The notes under the pieces are model-generated. The model was given only the letters and a program-made list of their open reading frames with translations. It was not told where the DNA came from and did no database searches. From Aquimarina sp. TRL1 (GTDB lineage: Bacteria > Bacteroidota > Bacteroidia > Flavobacteriales > Flavobacteriaceae): a stretch of DNA of 64,000 nt. Below are positions 33,879-42,276 of this stretch, piece by piece. The position numbers were made by a program, and so were the translations under genes. Location: positions 4,454,501-4,518,500 of the forward strand of contig NZ_CP053590.1 in the NCBI RefSeq assembly GCF_013365535.1, given 5' to 3'. Every line of letters starts with the position of its first letter. The stretch's first letter is position 1.

Positions 33879-34769
33879 TTACGAAACTTTTCCCATAAGT
33901 TTCTCTTTCCATCCTGTCCATTGGTATTTTTTTGCTAAAATCCCTATAAAAATAGGAAAGACCACAAAAACAGGCAATAATACTTCAAAACTCTTATCAG
34001 GTTCTGACATATCTATAAACAAAGAATCGGTTTGAAAAGCAGTCCAATTGGCTGTAATTAATAAGGCCGTAACCAGATTATTAGCCAGATGAAATCCTAA
34101 AGCCAATTCTAGTCCTTCATCCATCAACGTAATAATACCTAAAAAGAATCCGGTTCCGATGTAGTACACTAAAATAATAAGTCCTATTTTATCAACTTCT
34201 GGGTTTGCCAGATGCATTAACCCAAATAATACAGAAGTCACCACCAATGGCACCCATCGATTTCTGGCTGCCAATCCAATCCCCTGCATCATATACCCTC
34301 TAAACAGGTATTCTTCAAAACTGGTTTGAAAAGGAATTAACAATACGCTCAGTAAAAATAGGATTGCGAATTTTTCTGCATCGAAATTCCAAATAAACTG
34401 CGATGGATCAATAAAATAACTAATCGTTACGGATGCAACCACAAAAAGTCCCATGAGGATAAACATGAAAAGAATACGCTTCCAGTCAATTTTTTTTCTG
34501 CTGGTCGTTAAAGATCTGATTCCCTGACGGTGAACAAATTTGACCCAAAAGAACAATCCCCCTAAAAAGATGACAAATGTGAGGAGGTTTTCTGCAAAAA
34601 AACGATTCTTTCCTTTCTCGGTGATTTGTTGTTCGAACATGGCTGCTACATCGACATCAAATGTGGTTACAAACCAATAATTAGCCGCCATTAAACCTAA
34701 AAATGCAAGTGGTAGTGGAATATATTTCCACATTCCCAAACTTCCTTCTTTTCCTTTTTCTATATACAT
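33879..34769 (-). CDS. CPBP family intramembrane protease in the menaquinone operon
   Basis: 296 residues with about eight transmembrane helices. CPBP motifs are FQTSFEEYLFRGYMMQGI (about 147-164; Glu-Glu and Arg), LFGLMHLANPE (about 187-197) and a third helix with FHLANNLV (about 228-235), all with the expected catalytic residues. It lies between menC (6 bp apart) and menE (73 bp) in the same direction, so it is co-transcribed with the menaquinone genes. Its substrate is unknown. The placement could mean processing of a membrane enzyme or only operon inclusion. Confidence 0.84.
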   Translation of the reverse strand: MYIEKGKEGSLGMWKYIPLPLAFLGLMAANYWFVTTFDVDVAAMFEQQITEKGKNRFFAENLLTFVIFLGGLFFWVKFVHRQGIRSLTTSRKKIDWKRILFMFILMGLFVVASVTISYFIDPSQFIWNFDAEKFAILFLLSVLLIPFQTSFEEYLFRGYMMQGIGLAARNRWVPLVVTSVLFGLMHLANPEVDKIGLIILVYYIGTGFFLGIITLMDEGLELALGFHLANNLVTALLITANWTAFQTDSLFIDMSEPDKSFEVLLPVFVVFPIFIGILAKKYQWTGWKEKLMGKVS

Positions 34770-34775
34770 TTATAA

Positions 34776-35822
34776 TTATGTGTGTATTAATTGATCAAAT
34801 TCCCAATGTTGTTCCGGATCATACCGCAACCCTCCTTCACTTACAACTAGAGGAGACGGTATATTATTCGTATATAAACCTCCTGTTCCAAGTCCCTGAG
34901 GCAAGTCATTTTCCAAGGTATATGTAAACTGACTAATCGCATTTAATCCGATATTACTCTCTAATGCGCTGGTAATCCACCAGCCGATATTCATGGATTC
35001 AGCAAGACGAATCCATTCCATACTTCCTCTAAACCCTCCTATAAGACTCGGTTTTAGTATTATATATTGAGGTCGAATCGTTTCTAATAGTTTCTTCTTT
35101 TCTTCATAAGCAAAAATCCCTATAAGTTCCTCGTCTAATGCAATTGGTAATGGAGTCTCTTTACATAGCGATTTCATTTCTGTCGTCTGTCCCTGCTTAA
35201 TCGGTTGCTCTATACTATGAAGCGAGAATTCCTGTAACTGAGTTAGCTTGGTCAGGGCTTCTGAAGGAGAAAAAGCGCCGTTAGCATCTACTCGTAATGT
35301 AATCACGTCACTAGAAAACTGCGATCTGATATACGCTAATAGCGATAACTCGGTATCAAAATCTATCGCTCCTATTTTCATTTTGATACACTGAAAACCT
35401 GCTGCCAGTTTTTGAGTGATCTGCTCCTTCATAAAATCTTTCTCCCCCATCCAGATCAAACCATTAATAGGAATATCCTGAATGCCTTTGGTAAAATCAG
35501 AAGGAAATAAAATAAACGGATCTCTTGCTCGCAATGACTTAAAAGCCATTTCTACACCAAATTGAATACTGGGAAATGCTATCAGCTCATTATAAAGGGC
35601 TTCTTCTCCCAGGTGGATGTGCTCACATACCCATTGTAATTTTTGCTCATAATCTGGTCGGTCATCTATGCTGAGGGTTCTGAGAATACCACACTCTCCA
35701 ATACCAATGGCAGTACCGTCCTGTAATAGCAAAAACCAGGTTTCCTTAGTAGTCAATACTCCTCTAGAGGTACCACTAGGTCGTTTAAATTCTAAAATAT
35801 ACTGTTGATAAGAAGCTGTCAT
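34776..35822 (-). CDS. menC: o-Succinylbenzoate synthase (enolase superfamily)
   Basis: 348 residues with an enolase-superfamily fold: N-terminal capping domain (about 1-110) and barrel. Catalytic features are KMKIG (the KxK motif), LRVDANGAFS (metal Asp), SIEQPIKQ (metal Glu), ALDEELIG (metal Asp/Glu) and YIILKPSLIGG (catalytic Lys), then WITSALESNIG. MenC dehydrates SHCHC to o-succinylbenzoate. It overlaps the upstream hydrolase gene by 4 bp (translational coupling) and is followed 6 bp later by the CPBP gene. Confidence 0.9.
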   Translation of the reverse strand: MTASYQQYILEFKRPSGTSRGVLTTKETWFLLLQDGTAIGIGECGILRTLSIDDRPDYEQKLQWVCEHIHLGEEALYNELIAFPSIQFGVEMAFKSLRARDPFILFPSDFTKGIQDIPINGLIWMGEKDFMKEQITQKLAAGFQCIKMKIGAIDFDTELSLLAYIRSQFSSDVITLRVDANGAFSPSEALTKLTQLQEFSLHSIEQPIKQGQTTEMKSLCKETPLPIALDEELIGIFAYEEKKKLLETIRPQYIILKPSLIGGFRGSMEWIRLAESMNIGWWITSALESNIGLNAISQFTYTLENDLPQGLGTGGLYTNNIPSPLVVSEGGLRYDPEQHWEFDQLIHT

Positions 35823-36496
35823 ACGTTAAGAGTTCCTCCTATTTCTAATAGTAGCAATTCTTTATCTTTTGTTACAAATGCTTCACGTGCTTTTTCATGA
35901 TCAATTTCTATATACCCAAAAGTATCATAATGTACTCCTAATACACGATCACAGGCTACAAAATCACTAGCAATAACAGCATCATCTATTCCCATCGTAA
36001 AATTATCCCCAATCGGAAGGATTGCCAGGTCTAACTGCGTATGCAGTGGAATCAATTTCATATCCATGGTCAGGGCTGTATCTCCTGCGATATAAATGTT
36101 TTTATCTGCTTCTATAACAAATCCTCCTGGTTGTCCTCCATTGCTTCCATCGGCAAAACTACTGGTATGAATCGCATGTACGTATTTTACCTTTCCAAAA
36201 TCAAATGTCCAGCTCCCTCCATGATTCATCGGATGCACTTCGATTCCTTTGCTTTGATAATGCATCGCAATCTCATAATTAGAAACAATGATAGCATTGG
36301 TGTTTTTGGCAATAGCCTCTGCATCCAATACATGATCTTGATGGGCGTGTGTCAATAAAATGTAATCTGCTTTTATAGCATCAATTGCAATGGCATCTTT
36401 TGATAAAGGGTTTCCTGAAATAAATGGATCGACAACAATCGTCTTTCCATTTGTCTCTATAAGTAACGTATTTTGTCCGTAAAAAGTGATATTCAT
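35819..36496 (-). CDS. UPF0173 metal-dependent hydrolase (metallo-beta-lactamase fold)
   Basis: 225 residues. The metal motif is LLTHAHQDHVLDAEAI (HxHxDH, about 48-63). Further ligands are MNHGGSW, GGFVIEADKNIYIAGDTAL (Asp) and GVHYDTFGYIEI (His). The full ligand set predicts a binuclear hydrolase, but the substrate of UPF0173 is unknown. Position between menA and menC, with a 4-bp overlap with menC, suggests a role in menaquinone synthesis, perhaps a thioesterase step not encoded nearby (inference). Confidence 0.87.
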   Translation of the reverse strand: MNITFYGQNTLLIETNGKTIVVDPFISGNPLSKDAIAIDAIKADYILLTHAHQDHVLDAEAIAKNTNAIIVSNYEIAMHYQSKGIEVHPMNHGGSWTFDFGKVKYVHAIHTSSFADGSNGGQPGGFVIEADKNIYIAGDTALTMDMKLIPLHTQLDLAILPIGDNFTMGIDDAVIASDFVACDRVLGVHYDTFGYIEIDHEKAREAFVTKDKELLLLEIGGTLNV

Positions 36497-36526
36497 GTCG
36501 AATAGTATTTTAATTATTTCAAAAAC

Positions 36527-37456
36527 TTATATAGCATACCCTAAACTAATTAATATAGCTAATAAAAAAGTACTTAAAGCGACTTTTTTTAATTCGGGAT
36601 CTAATTGCTGAGGTATTGAAGTGTTCCTTACTGTATTAAAATGAATTCCTAACGGAATAAAAGCTATCAGGAAAAGCGCATGTATCCACCGTTCATAAGT
36701 CAATCCTAAAAATAACAATAACGTACCTGTTGCTAAGATGAGTAAGCCATAATGGTATTTTTTTCCTTTAGAAAATCCCATTTTAACTACTAATGTATTC
36801 TTTCCTGCGGTTTTATCTCCATCGTGATCTCTGAGGTTGTTTAGATTCAGTACCGCAGTACTTAATGCTCCTATACTAATGGCTGGCAGAAAAATATGCA
36901 GGGATAACGACTTAGTATATAAAAAATAACATCCTACCACACTAACCAGCCCAAAAAAAATAAATACAAATACATCTCCTAAGCCTTTATACCCATATGC
37001 AGAACTCCCCATAGTATACTTCATCGCTGCTGCTATACAAAAAACACCTAAAATCAAATAAAAGACAGAGAAGATCAGGTGCTTACTTCCAAATGAAAGA
37101 TAAATAAGGTACGTGGCTAATAAAAATGAAATAATAGCAGTAAGAATGATACCATTAAGAAGTTCTTTTTTACTAAGCATTCCAGATTGTAAAGCTCTGG
37201 CCGGACCAATTCTTGATTCATTATCTGTTCCTTTCACACCATCTCCATAATCATTGGCAAAATTGGATAAAATCTGTAATCCCAAAGTAGTCAATATCGC
37301 AAACCAAAAGACAGGTGATTGAAATAGACCTCCATCCACTTCTCTTATGGTGTTGAGTTCTTTAAACCCCAAAGAGGCTCCTACTATAATACCAGAAACA
37401 GAAAGTGGCAACGTTCTCAATCTGGCTGCCATAACCCAGGCTTTTACTTTTGACAT
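36527..37456 (-). CDS. menA: 1,4-Dihydroxy-2-naphthoate polyprenyltransferase
   Basis: About 309 residues from ATG 37456 (MSKVKAWVMAARLRTLPLS fits the family; an ATG at 37480 adds eight residues). A UbiA-type membrane prenyltransferase with about nine helices. The first Asp motif is NFANDYGDGVKGTDN (about 69-83) and the second is NLNNLRDHDGDKTAGKNTL (near 207-225). It attaches the isoprenoid chain to DHNA in the inner membrane. First gene of the men operon; a terminator-like hairpin and a -7 box lie in its leader (37555-37641). Confidence 0.9.
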   Translation of the reverse strand: MSKVKAWVMAARLRTLPLSVSGIIVGASLGFKELNTIREVDGGLFQSPVFWFAILTTLGLQILSNFANDYGDGVKGTDNESRIGPARALQSGMLSKKELLNGIILTAIISFLLATYLIYLSFGSKHLIFSVFYLILGVFCIAAAMKYTMGSSAYGYKGLGDVFVFIFFGLVSVVGCYFLYTKSLSLHIFLPAISIGALSTAVLNLNNLRDHDGDKTAGKNTLVVKMGFSKGKKYHYGLLILATGTLLLFLGLTYERWIHALFLIAFIPLGIHFNTVRNTSIPQQLDPELKKVALSTFLLAILISLGYAI

Positions 37457-37544
37457 CGTATATCGCATTCTAATTATCATTCAAAGGAACAGTAAATTCA
37501 TCAAAAAAAAAATAAAATTCACATCCAGATATAATCACATAGGT

Positions 37545-37641
37545 ATAAAAAAGAACTTACCTCCTGTATCCGAGGAGGTAAGTGTTGGGGAAAACAAAAA
37601 AAGTAAGGGAAAAATTGTAATTGGAATACATGACAAATATA
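37545..37641 (-). promoter_or_regulatory. Leader region of menA with promoter box and terminator-like hairpin
   Basis: On the minus strand TATATTTG (37634-37641) fits a -7 box. About 50 nt later ACTTACCTCCT (37573-37583 on the reverse strand) pairs with AGGAGGTAAGT (37555-37565): 11 perfect pairs, 7-nt loop. The hairpin is followed by TTCTTTTTT. No minus-strand gene precedes it, so it is either an attenuator in the menA leader or the end of a short RNA of about 80 nt. Confidence 0.5.
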
Positions 37642-37892
37642 AAACGCTTTGTAGATAAGTAGGTTACGGTTAAACCTCAAACTTTAGCAGGAATACGGGT
37701 AAATCACCTTGCACCATGCATATACACTATTGTTATACAGTTATTTATTATAAAAATACACCTATTATTAAAGTGCTAAAAAGTGTGTTTTTTTTTAAAA
37801 ATACTTCAGTATCGCCAAAAAAAGATTTTATAGAACAATTAAAACGACTAAATTTGTCAGAATTTAAATGTAAACCCTAAAATTTATATTCC
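37642..37892. other. Intergenic region between men operon and acidic protein gene
   Basis: AT-rich spacer with a plus-strand -7 box TAAATTTG at 37849-37856, 36 bp before the TTG start at 37893. No TTG is found at the right -33 spacing. No ORF is supported. Confidence 0.45.
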
Positions 37893-38276
37893 TTGAAAAG
37901 TAAAAAGGCTGTCAAATTAATCGATAAAATTCTGGGAGATCTTGAAAGAGTTGGAATTATAACCAATACACTTATAGAAGATTTAAAAACACTTCGTCCC
38001 TTTGCAATTGAAGAAGAAGTTCCGTTGGTTGTAAAAACCTTACGTCTTACGTATGAACACATAGAGGAGAATGACACTTTTTTAATACCAATCCCTGATG
38101 ATGATCCTATTGAGGAAGATGAACTGGTATCAGAAAACAATACAACGGTAGAAACAGAAGTAAATCCCGTCGAAAGTTTACAATACCTAATAGCTTTAAT
38201 GAAAGATCTGGATAATAAAATGAATATTGCAGACCTTAGAGAATACAGCAAAGCATTACGCGATTTCTCTAACTAA
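37893..38276 (+). CDS. Small acidic protein, function unknown
   Basis: 127 residues from a TTG start: an in-frame TAA lies at 37878-37880 and no ATG lies between, so TTG is the only plausible initiator. The N-terminal helices (KAVKLIDKILGDLERVGIIT, TLIEDLKTLRPFAIEEEVPL) and the acidic middle (PIPDDDPIEEDELVSENN) are followed by two more helices. No signal peptide, membrane segment or cysteine. Similar proteins occur in Flavobacteriaceae without a known function. Single gene, flanked by its own promoter box and terminator. Confidence 0.68.
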   Translation: MKSKKAVKLIDKILGDLERVGIITNTLIEDLKTLRPFAIEEEVPLVVKTLRLTYEHIEENDTFLIPIPDDDPIEEDELVSENNTTVETEVNPVESLQYLIALMKDLDNKMNIADLREYSKALRDFSN

Positions 38277-38302
38277 GTATCTAGCATAAAATAGCAATAG
38301 TT

Positions 38303-38337
38303 CCCTTTATAAAGTAATTTTTATAAAGGGATTTTTT
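38303..38337 (+). terminator. Rho-independent terminator
   Basis: CCCTTTATAAA (38303-38313) and TTTATAAAGGG (38320-38330) form 11 perfect pairs with a 6-nt loop, followed by ATTTTTT. It lies 27 bp after the acidic-protein gene. Confidence 0.92.
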
Positions 38338-38771
38338 ATTATGCATACATAATTAATTGATTATCAATCCGCCTTTTTCCCACTAAAACAAAAAAACACT
38401 AAAAACACAAAGTACTGACAAACAGCAATATACACATAAAAAAACCGTAATTTTCCTACTCAATAGCAGTATTTACCTACAATTTTTGTATTTATATCAA
38501 CTTCTCCTCTTTCAAACGCACTCTTTACAGAGAAAACTCTTCATTTTAACGTTTTTTAAGATATAAATTTTAACAGTTTAATTTCTTTATTAATCTTTGT
38601 ACTTGTCAATTATGAACGATACTCTTAAACCTACATGTTCATTAACCCATTTTTTTTAATCATACCCTATATTAAATACTATTAAATTTTAAAGAAAGTG
38701 ATTAGTCATTTTGCTAATCCATTTTATATGAATCAGTTTAATAATTTTTTAATTTTTCAAAACCAATCTTT
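38338..38771. other. Long AT-rich upstream region of the 883-residue surface protein
   Basis: 430 bp with no supported ORF. It contains TAATCTTTG near 38595-38605 (one base longer than the -7 consensus) and a GATTAG/CTAATC inverted repeat near 38700-38720. A long leader may exist, which would fit a strongly expressed gene, but I see no known riboswitch. Confidence 0.4.
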
Positions 38772-41423
38772 ATGATTAAAACTACTTTTAATAAAAATGG
38801 CAATGGGTCGTTTTTATTTTCAAACAAATTCATCTTACTCCTGACATGCTTGTTCATGTTTTCAGGAGCTGTTATGAGCGCTAAAAGTGCTATTCCAACA
38901 AGCACTACTGAAGAAATTGCACTAACTTCTGAAAATAACAGTGAAGATTACGCTTGGTCCAGAAAATGTGTAACTTTCAAAAACACAGGAAAATGTGCTA
39001 CCGACATTTACATATACGACGGTTGGTACTGCCGATTCAAAAAAAGATTGGCTCCGGGACAAACATGGACTACATATGCATATGCAGGAAATGTATTTAG
39101 AGCTGTTGAAGCTGATGCCGGAAGTTTTAATAACCTGAAGTATGACAAAAGATACAAAGTTACTCGCAGACATTCTCAAGTCGTACACTTATGTCCTGAG
39201 TACTGTGTAGATCCATGTGATGATCTTACAGTAGATGCAGGAGAGGATGTAGAAGTTTGTAACGAAGAAGAGGTAACTCTTTCTGCAACAGTAGCAGGTA
39301 CTACTACATGTACTACAGATGCAGAGTCTGACTGTAATCATACGTTATATAAGCACGGAGGATACTGTAGCTGGTACTACCCTCCTTCTAATGCAGCATA
39401 CTGTGGTAGTGGACATGGTGCTAAGCTATGGACTGCCGGAGGATATGGTACTTCTTTTGTAACAATAGATTTTGGTAAGGTAGTTCCTGCAGGAACAAAA
39501 ATCCATACCAAAATGAAATTAAAGCACTGTTCTAATACATATTCTAATAAAGCAAGTGCTACTATCAAGGCTTCCTTAAACGGAGATAATGGATTTACTT
39601 CTCTTGGAACCGTTAAGTTCTCTTCTCAATATTATGCTGAGTACACATATACATTAGATGCTCCTGCCAGATACGTAAAAGTAATTGACAATGGACAATG
39701 TTCTTTCCTAGTTGACTACGTGCGTTATGAAATCGAAGCAACTACTAATGATACTGTAGAGTACGAATGGTCAGGACCTGGTATCGTTGGAGCAAATAAT
39801 ACAAAAGATATCACTGTAAATAAAGCTGGAAACTATACTGTAAAAGTAAAAAGCTGTGACGGATGTGAAGCAACTGATACTGTAAAAGTAAAAATCAACA
39901 ACTCTCCTGACGTACAGGTAACGTCTGTAGATGCTACTTGCGAAAATGCTACTGGCTCTATCACATTTACATATGAAGATACACCAAACAGAACAAACAT
40001 TGAACTTTCTATTGATGGAGGAAACAACTTTACAAATGTAAAAGACGATTCTGGTTCTTATACTTTTGATAACCTTGCTCCTGATACGTATGATATCGTA
40101 GTAAGATGGGGGAATGACGATTGTCCTATCGAGCTGGATTCTGTAACTATTATCGAAAAAGAAGTAATTACTGTGGATGCAGGAGATGATCAAACAGTAT
40201 GCAAAGGTGATGAAGTAGTTCTTACCGCTTCTGTAACAGGAGAAGGACAGTGTGAAGAGTGTGTTGAGTATGAATTACTAAACACTGATTACTGTAGAGG
40301 ATCACAACATCAGTTTGTTGTATTTATTAACGACAACGGAACCAGAAGATGGTTTAGAAATGTTGATATGACATGGACTCTTAATGCAGATGGAACTGCA
40401 ACTGTAAAAGGGACTGTGTTAGAATATAACAATACTCCAAATACTGAATTTGAAGTAGATGCTACCTACTCTGGGTATACAACAACTGCTCCTGACGGAA
40501 GTCCTAAAGGAAATGACTGTCATCAGGAAGAAGATTCTTCTGGGTGGGCATATTATACACAGTTAACTGGTACTATCACACAAGTTGGTGGTGGATTAAG
40601 CTACTCTATCGGAAGAAGAGGACCTTCTTTCCAATTAGGTATCGACGCTAATAACTTCGAAGCTACTCCAGGTACAAACGGTGGATCTGGATGGTTTACA
40701 ATAGACGGAGCACCAGATTCATTTGGTGACTTTAACTTCAACTTCGGAGAATGTATCACTAACAATACTAATGGAGTACAGTATCAGTGGTCTACAGGAG
40801 AAACAACACCAAGTATTGTAGTATCTCCATCTGAAGATACTACATATACAGTAACTGTTAATAACTGTGGAGATTGTACTACAGAGGATTCTGTTACTGT
40901 ATTTGTATCTGATACAAACGTAAGTGCTGGGGATGATGCAAATATTATCGAGGGAGAATCTACTACCTTAACTGCTACCAGCGATAATGCTGTAAGCTAT
41001 GAGTGGTCTAATGGAGCTACTACAGCATCTATTGATGTTTCTCCAACAACTACCACTACATATACAGTGACTGCTACCAATGCAAACGGATGTACTGCTA
41101 CGGATACTGTAGTAGTAACAGTAGAGCCAGATCCTTGTACAACTAAGGAATACGATGTTAAAGCATATCCTATTCCAGTAGAAGCAACAGGAATTCTAAC
41201 AGTGGACATCGCTGTAGATCAGGATCAGGAAGTTACTTATGAAACCTTTAAAATGGATGGTAACAGAACCGGACCTGCTGTGAAGAAGCAAATAAACAGA
41301 GGTTGTAATACGTTTACTATCGACCTAGATAAGCATTGTAACTTCTTACCAGGTACAACATATATCTTAAAAATTACTGGTGGAAACTGGACAGAATCAA
41401 TTCAGTTCATGACAAAACAGTAG
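38772..41423 (+). CDS. Large Cys-rich secreted protein with VHL-like and PKD-like domains and a T9SS-type C-terminus
   Basis: 883 residues with a signal peptide (about 18-38). Residues about 60-140 (CVTFKNTGKCATDIYIYDG, RLAPGQTWTTYAYAGNVFRA) resemble the beta domain of the von Hippel-Lindau protein found in some bacterial secreted proteins. PKD/Ig-like units start with (V/S)AGDD or VDAGED (near 155, 470 and 710). The end (about 800-883, AYPIPVEATGILTVDI to TYILKITGGNW) fits a sorting domain of the type IX system. Cysteines are numerous, probably in disulfides. Codon choice is uniform (GTA, ACT, GGA), suggesting high expression. Function is perhaps adhesive; no catalytic motif is visible. Confidence 0.78.
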   Translation: MIKTTFNKNGNGSFLFSNKFILLLTCLFMFSGAVMSAKSAIPTSTTEEIALTSENNSEDYAWSRKCVTFKNTGKCATDIYIYDGWYCRFKKRLAPGQTWTTYAYAGNVFRAVEADAGSFNNLKYDKRYKVTRRHSQVVHLCPEYCVDPCDDLTVDAGEDVEVCNEEEVTLSATVAGTTTCTTDAESDCNHTLYKHGGYCSWYYPPSNAAYCGSGHGAKLWTAGGYGTSFVTIDFGKVVPAGTKIHTKMKLKHCSNTYSNKASATIKASLNGDNGFTSLGTVKFSSQYYAEYTYTLDAPARYVKVIDNGQCSFLVDYVRYEIEATTNDTVEYEWSGPGIVGANNTKDITVNKAGNYTVKVKSCDGCEATDTVKVKINNSPDVQVTSVDATCENATGSITFTYEDTPNRTNIELSIDGGNNFTNVKDDSGSYTFDNLAPDTYDIVVRWGNDDCPIELDSVTIIEKEVITVDAGDDQTVCKGDEVVLTASVTGEGQCEECVEYELLNTDYCRGSQHQFVVFINDNGTRRWFRNVDMTWTLNADGTATVKGTVLEYNNTPNTEFEVDATYSGYTTTAPDGSPKGNDCHQEEDSSGWAYYTQLTGTITQVGGGLSYSIGRRGPSFQLGIDANNFEATPGTNGGSGWFTIDGAPDSFGDFNFNFGECITNNTNGVQYQWSTGETTPSIVVSPSEDTTYTVTVNNCGDCTTEDSVTVFVSDTNVSAGDDANIIEGESTTLTATSDNAVSYEWSNGATTASIDVSPTTTTTYTVTATNANGCTATDTVVVTVEPDPCTTKEYDVKAYPIPVEATGILTVDIAVDQDQEVTYETFKMDGNRTGPAVKKQINRGCNTFTIDLDKHCNFLPGTTYILKITGGNWTESIQFMTKQ

Positions 41424-41450
41424 TTTTTTTAAAAAACCTATAAATATAAA

Positions 41451-41481
41451 CCCTGCAAGAGTAAATCTTGCAGGGTTTTTT
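41451..41481 (+). terminator. Rho-independent terminator
   Basis: CCCTGCAAGA (41451-41460) and TCTTGCAGGG (41466-41475) with a GTAAA loop are followed by TTTTTTAT. It ends the 883-residue protein gene. Confidence 0.95.
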
Positions 41482-41640
41482 ATACGTATCTGTAAATAAA
41501 AGCGTTTATAATTTGTAATGATTTTGGGATTAAAACGTCCTAATTTATAGTCAGAAAAAATTATTGAAATTTTATGATTTTTTAATCCTGACGTAGTTTC
41601 AAAAATAGTATTTTTACGAACTTTTATTTAAAGAACGCGA

Positions 41641-42258
41641 ATGAAGAGTAATTCAAAATCTGTTAAAAAGACAAGGCTACAACTATTACATCAGTACTAT
41701 AGTTATACAGGTTTTTATAAGTTTTTGGGAAAGAGTTTAAAAAAAGCCCTTCCTCCTATTCTACTATTTATTGCAGCGCTGTTATTTATAAATTACTTTG
41801 TTGTCAATATTAATGATTTACTTATTTATGTAACTGAGAATTATTCTGACTATACCGTTTTTGGTATCTTCTTTGCTTCGGAATCAATTTTGGGATTGAT
41901 TCCCCCAGAAATATTTATTGCTTGGAGTGATAAGGCCTCCAGTCCTATAACCTATCTTTCTATTTTGGCACTATTGTCTTATCTGGGTGGGGTGGTTTCT
42001 TATTTTTCGGGAATTGCTATAGCCAAAATCCCTACGATGAAGAATTACCTGGAAGTAAAAATGGCAAAACATATTAAAAATACCAGAAAATGGGGAGGAT
42101 TTTTAATTATTGTAGGAGCATTACTTCCTATTCCATTTGCTATTACCAGTATTGCAGCAGGGATTATAGGATATCCACTTACTAATTACCTACTGTTTGG
42201 TTTATTGCGTTTTCTTAGATTTTATCTCTATGCAGCTGCTATTTTTAGTTTAATATAG
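41641..42258 (+). CDS. VTT-domain (DedA-like) membrane protein
   Basis: 205 residues. After a basic cytosolic start there are about five hydrophobic helices (near 33-55, 70-88, 104-124, 149-170 and 180-203). The stretch ASESILGLIPPEIFIAWSDK followed by GALLPIPFAITSIAAGIIGYP is the VTT/DedA pattern with two re-entrant loops. DedA-type proteins are thought to move lipids or maintain membrane potential; the exact role here is unknown. The MscS-type channel gene follows 18 bp downstream, so they are probably co-transcribed. Confidence 0.78.
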   Translation: MKSNSKSVKKTRLQLLHQYYSYTGFYKFLGKSLKKALPPILLFIAALLFINYFVVNINDLLIYVTENYSDYTVFGIFFASESILGLIPPEIFIAWSDKASSPITYLSILALLSYLGGVVSYFSGIAIAKIPTMKNYLEVKMAKHIKNTRKWGGFLIIVGALLPIPFAITSIAAGIIGYPLTNYLLFGLLRFLRFYLYAAAIFSLI

Positions 42259-42276
42259 ATATACTACTTATACATA

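Noticed and set aside
37347..37658. 103-codon plus-strand ORF over the menA start and leader
   Set aside because: Its first part is antisense to the conserved menA start and the rest is low-complexity Lys-rich sequence across the hairpin.
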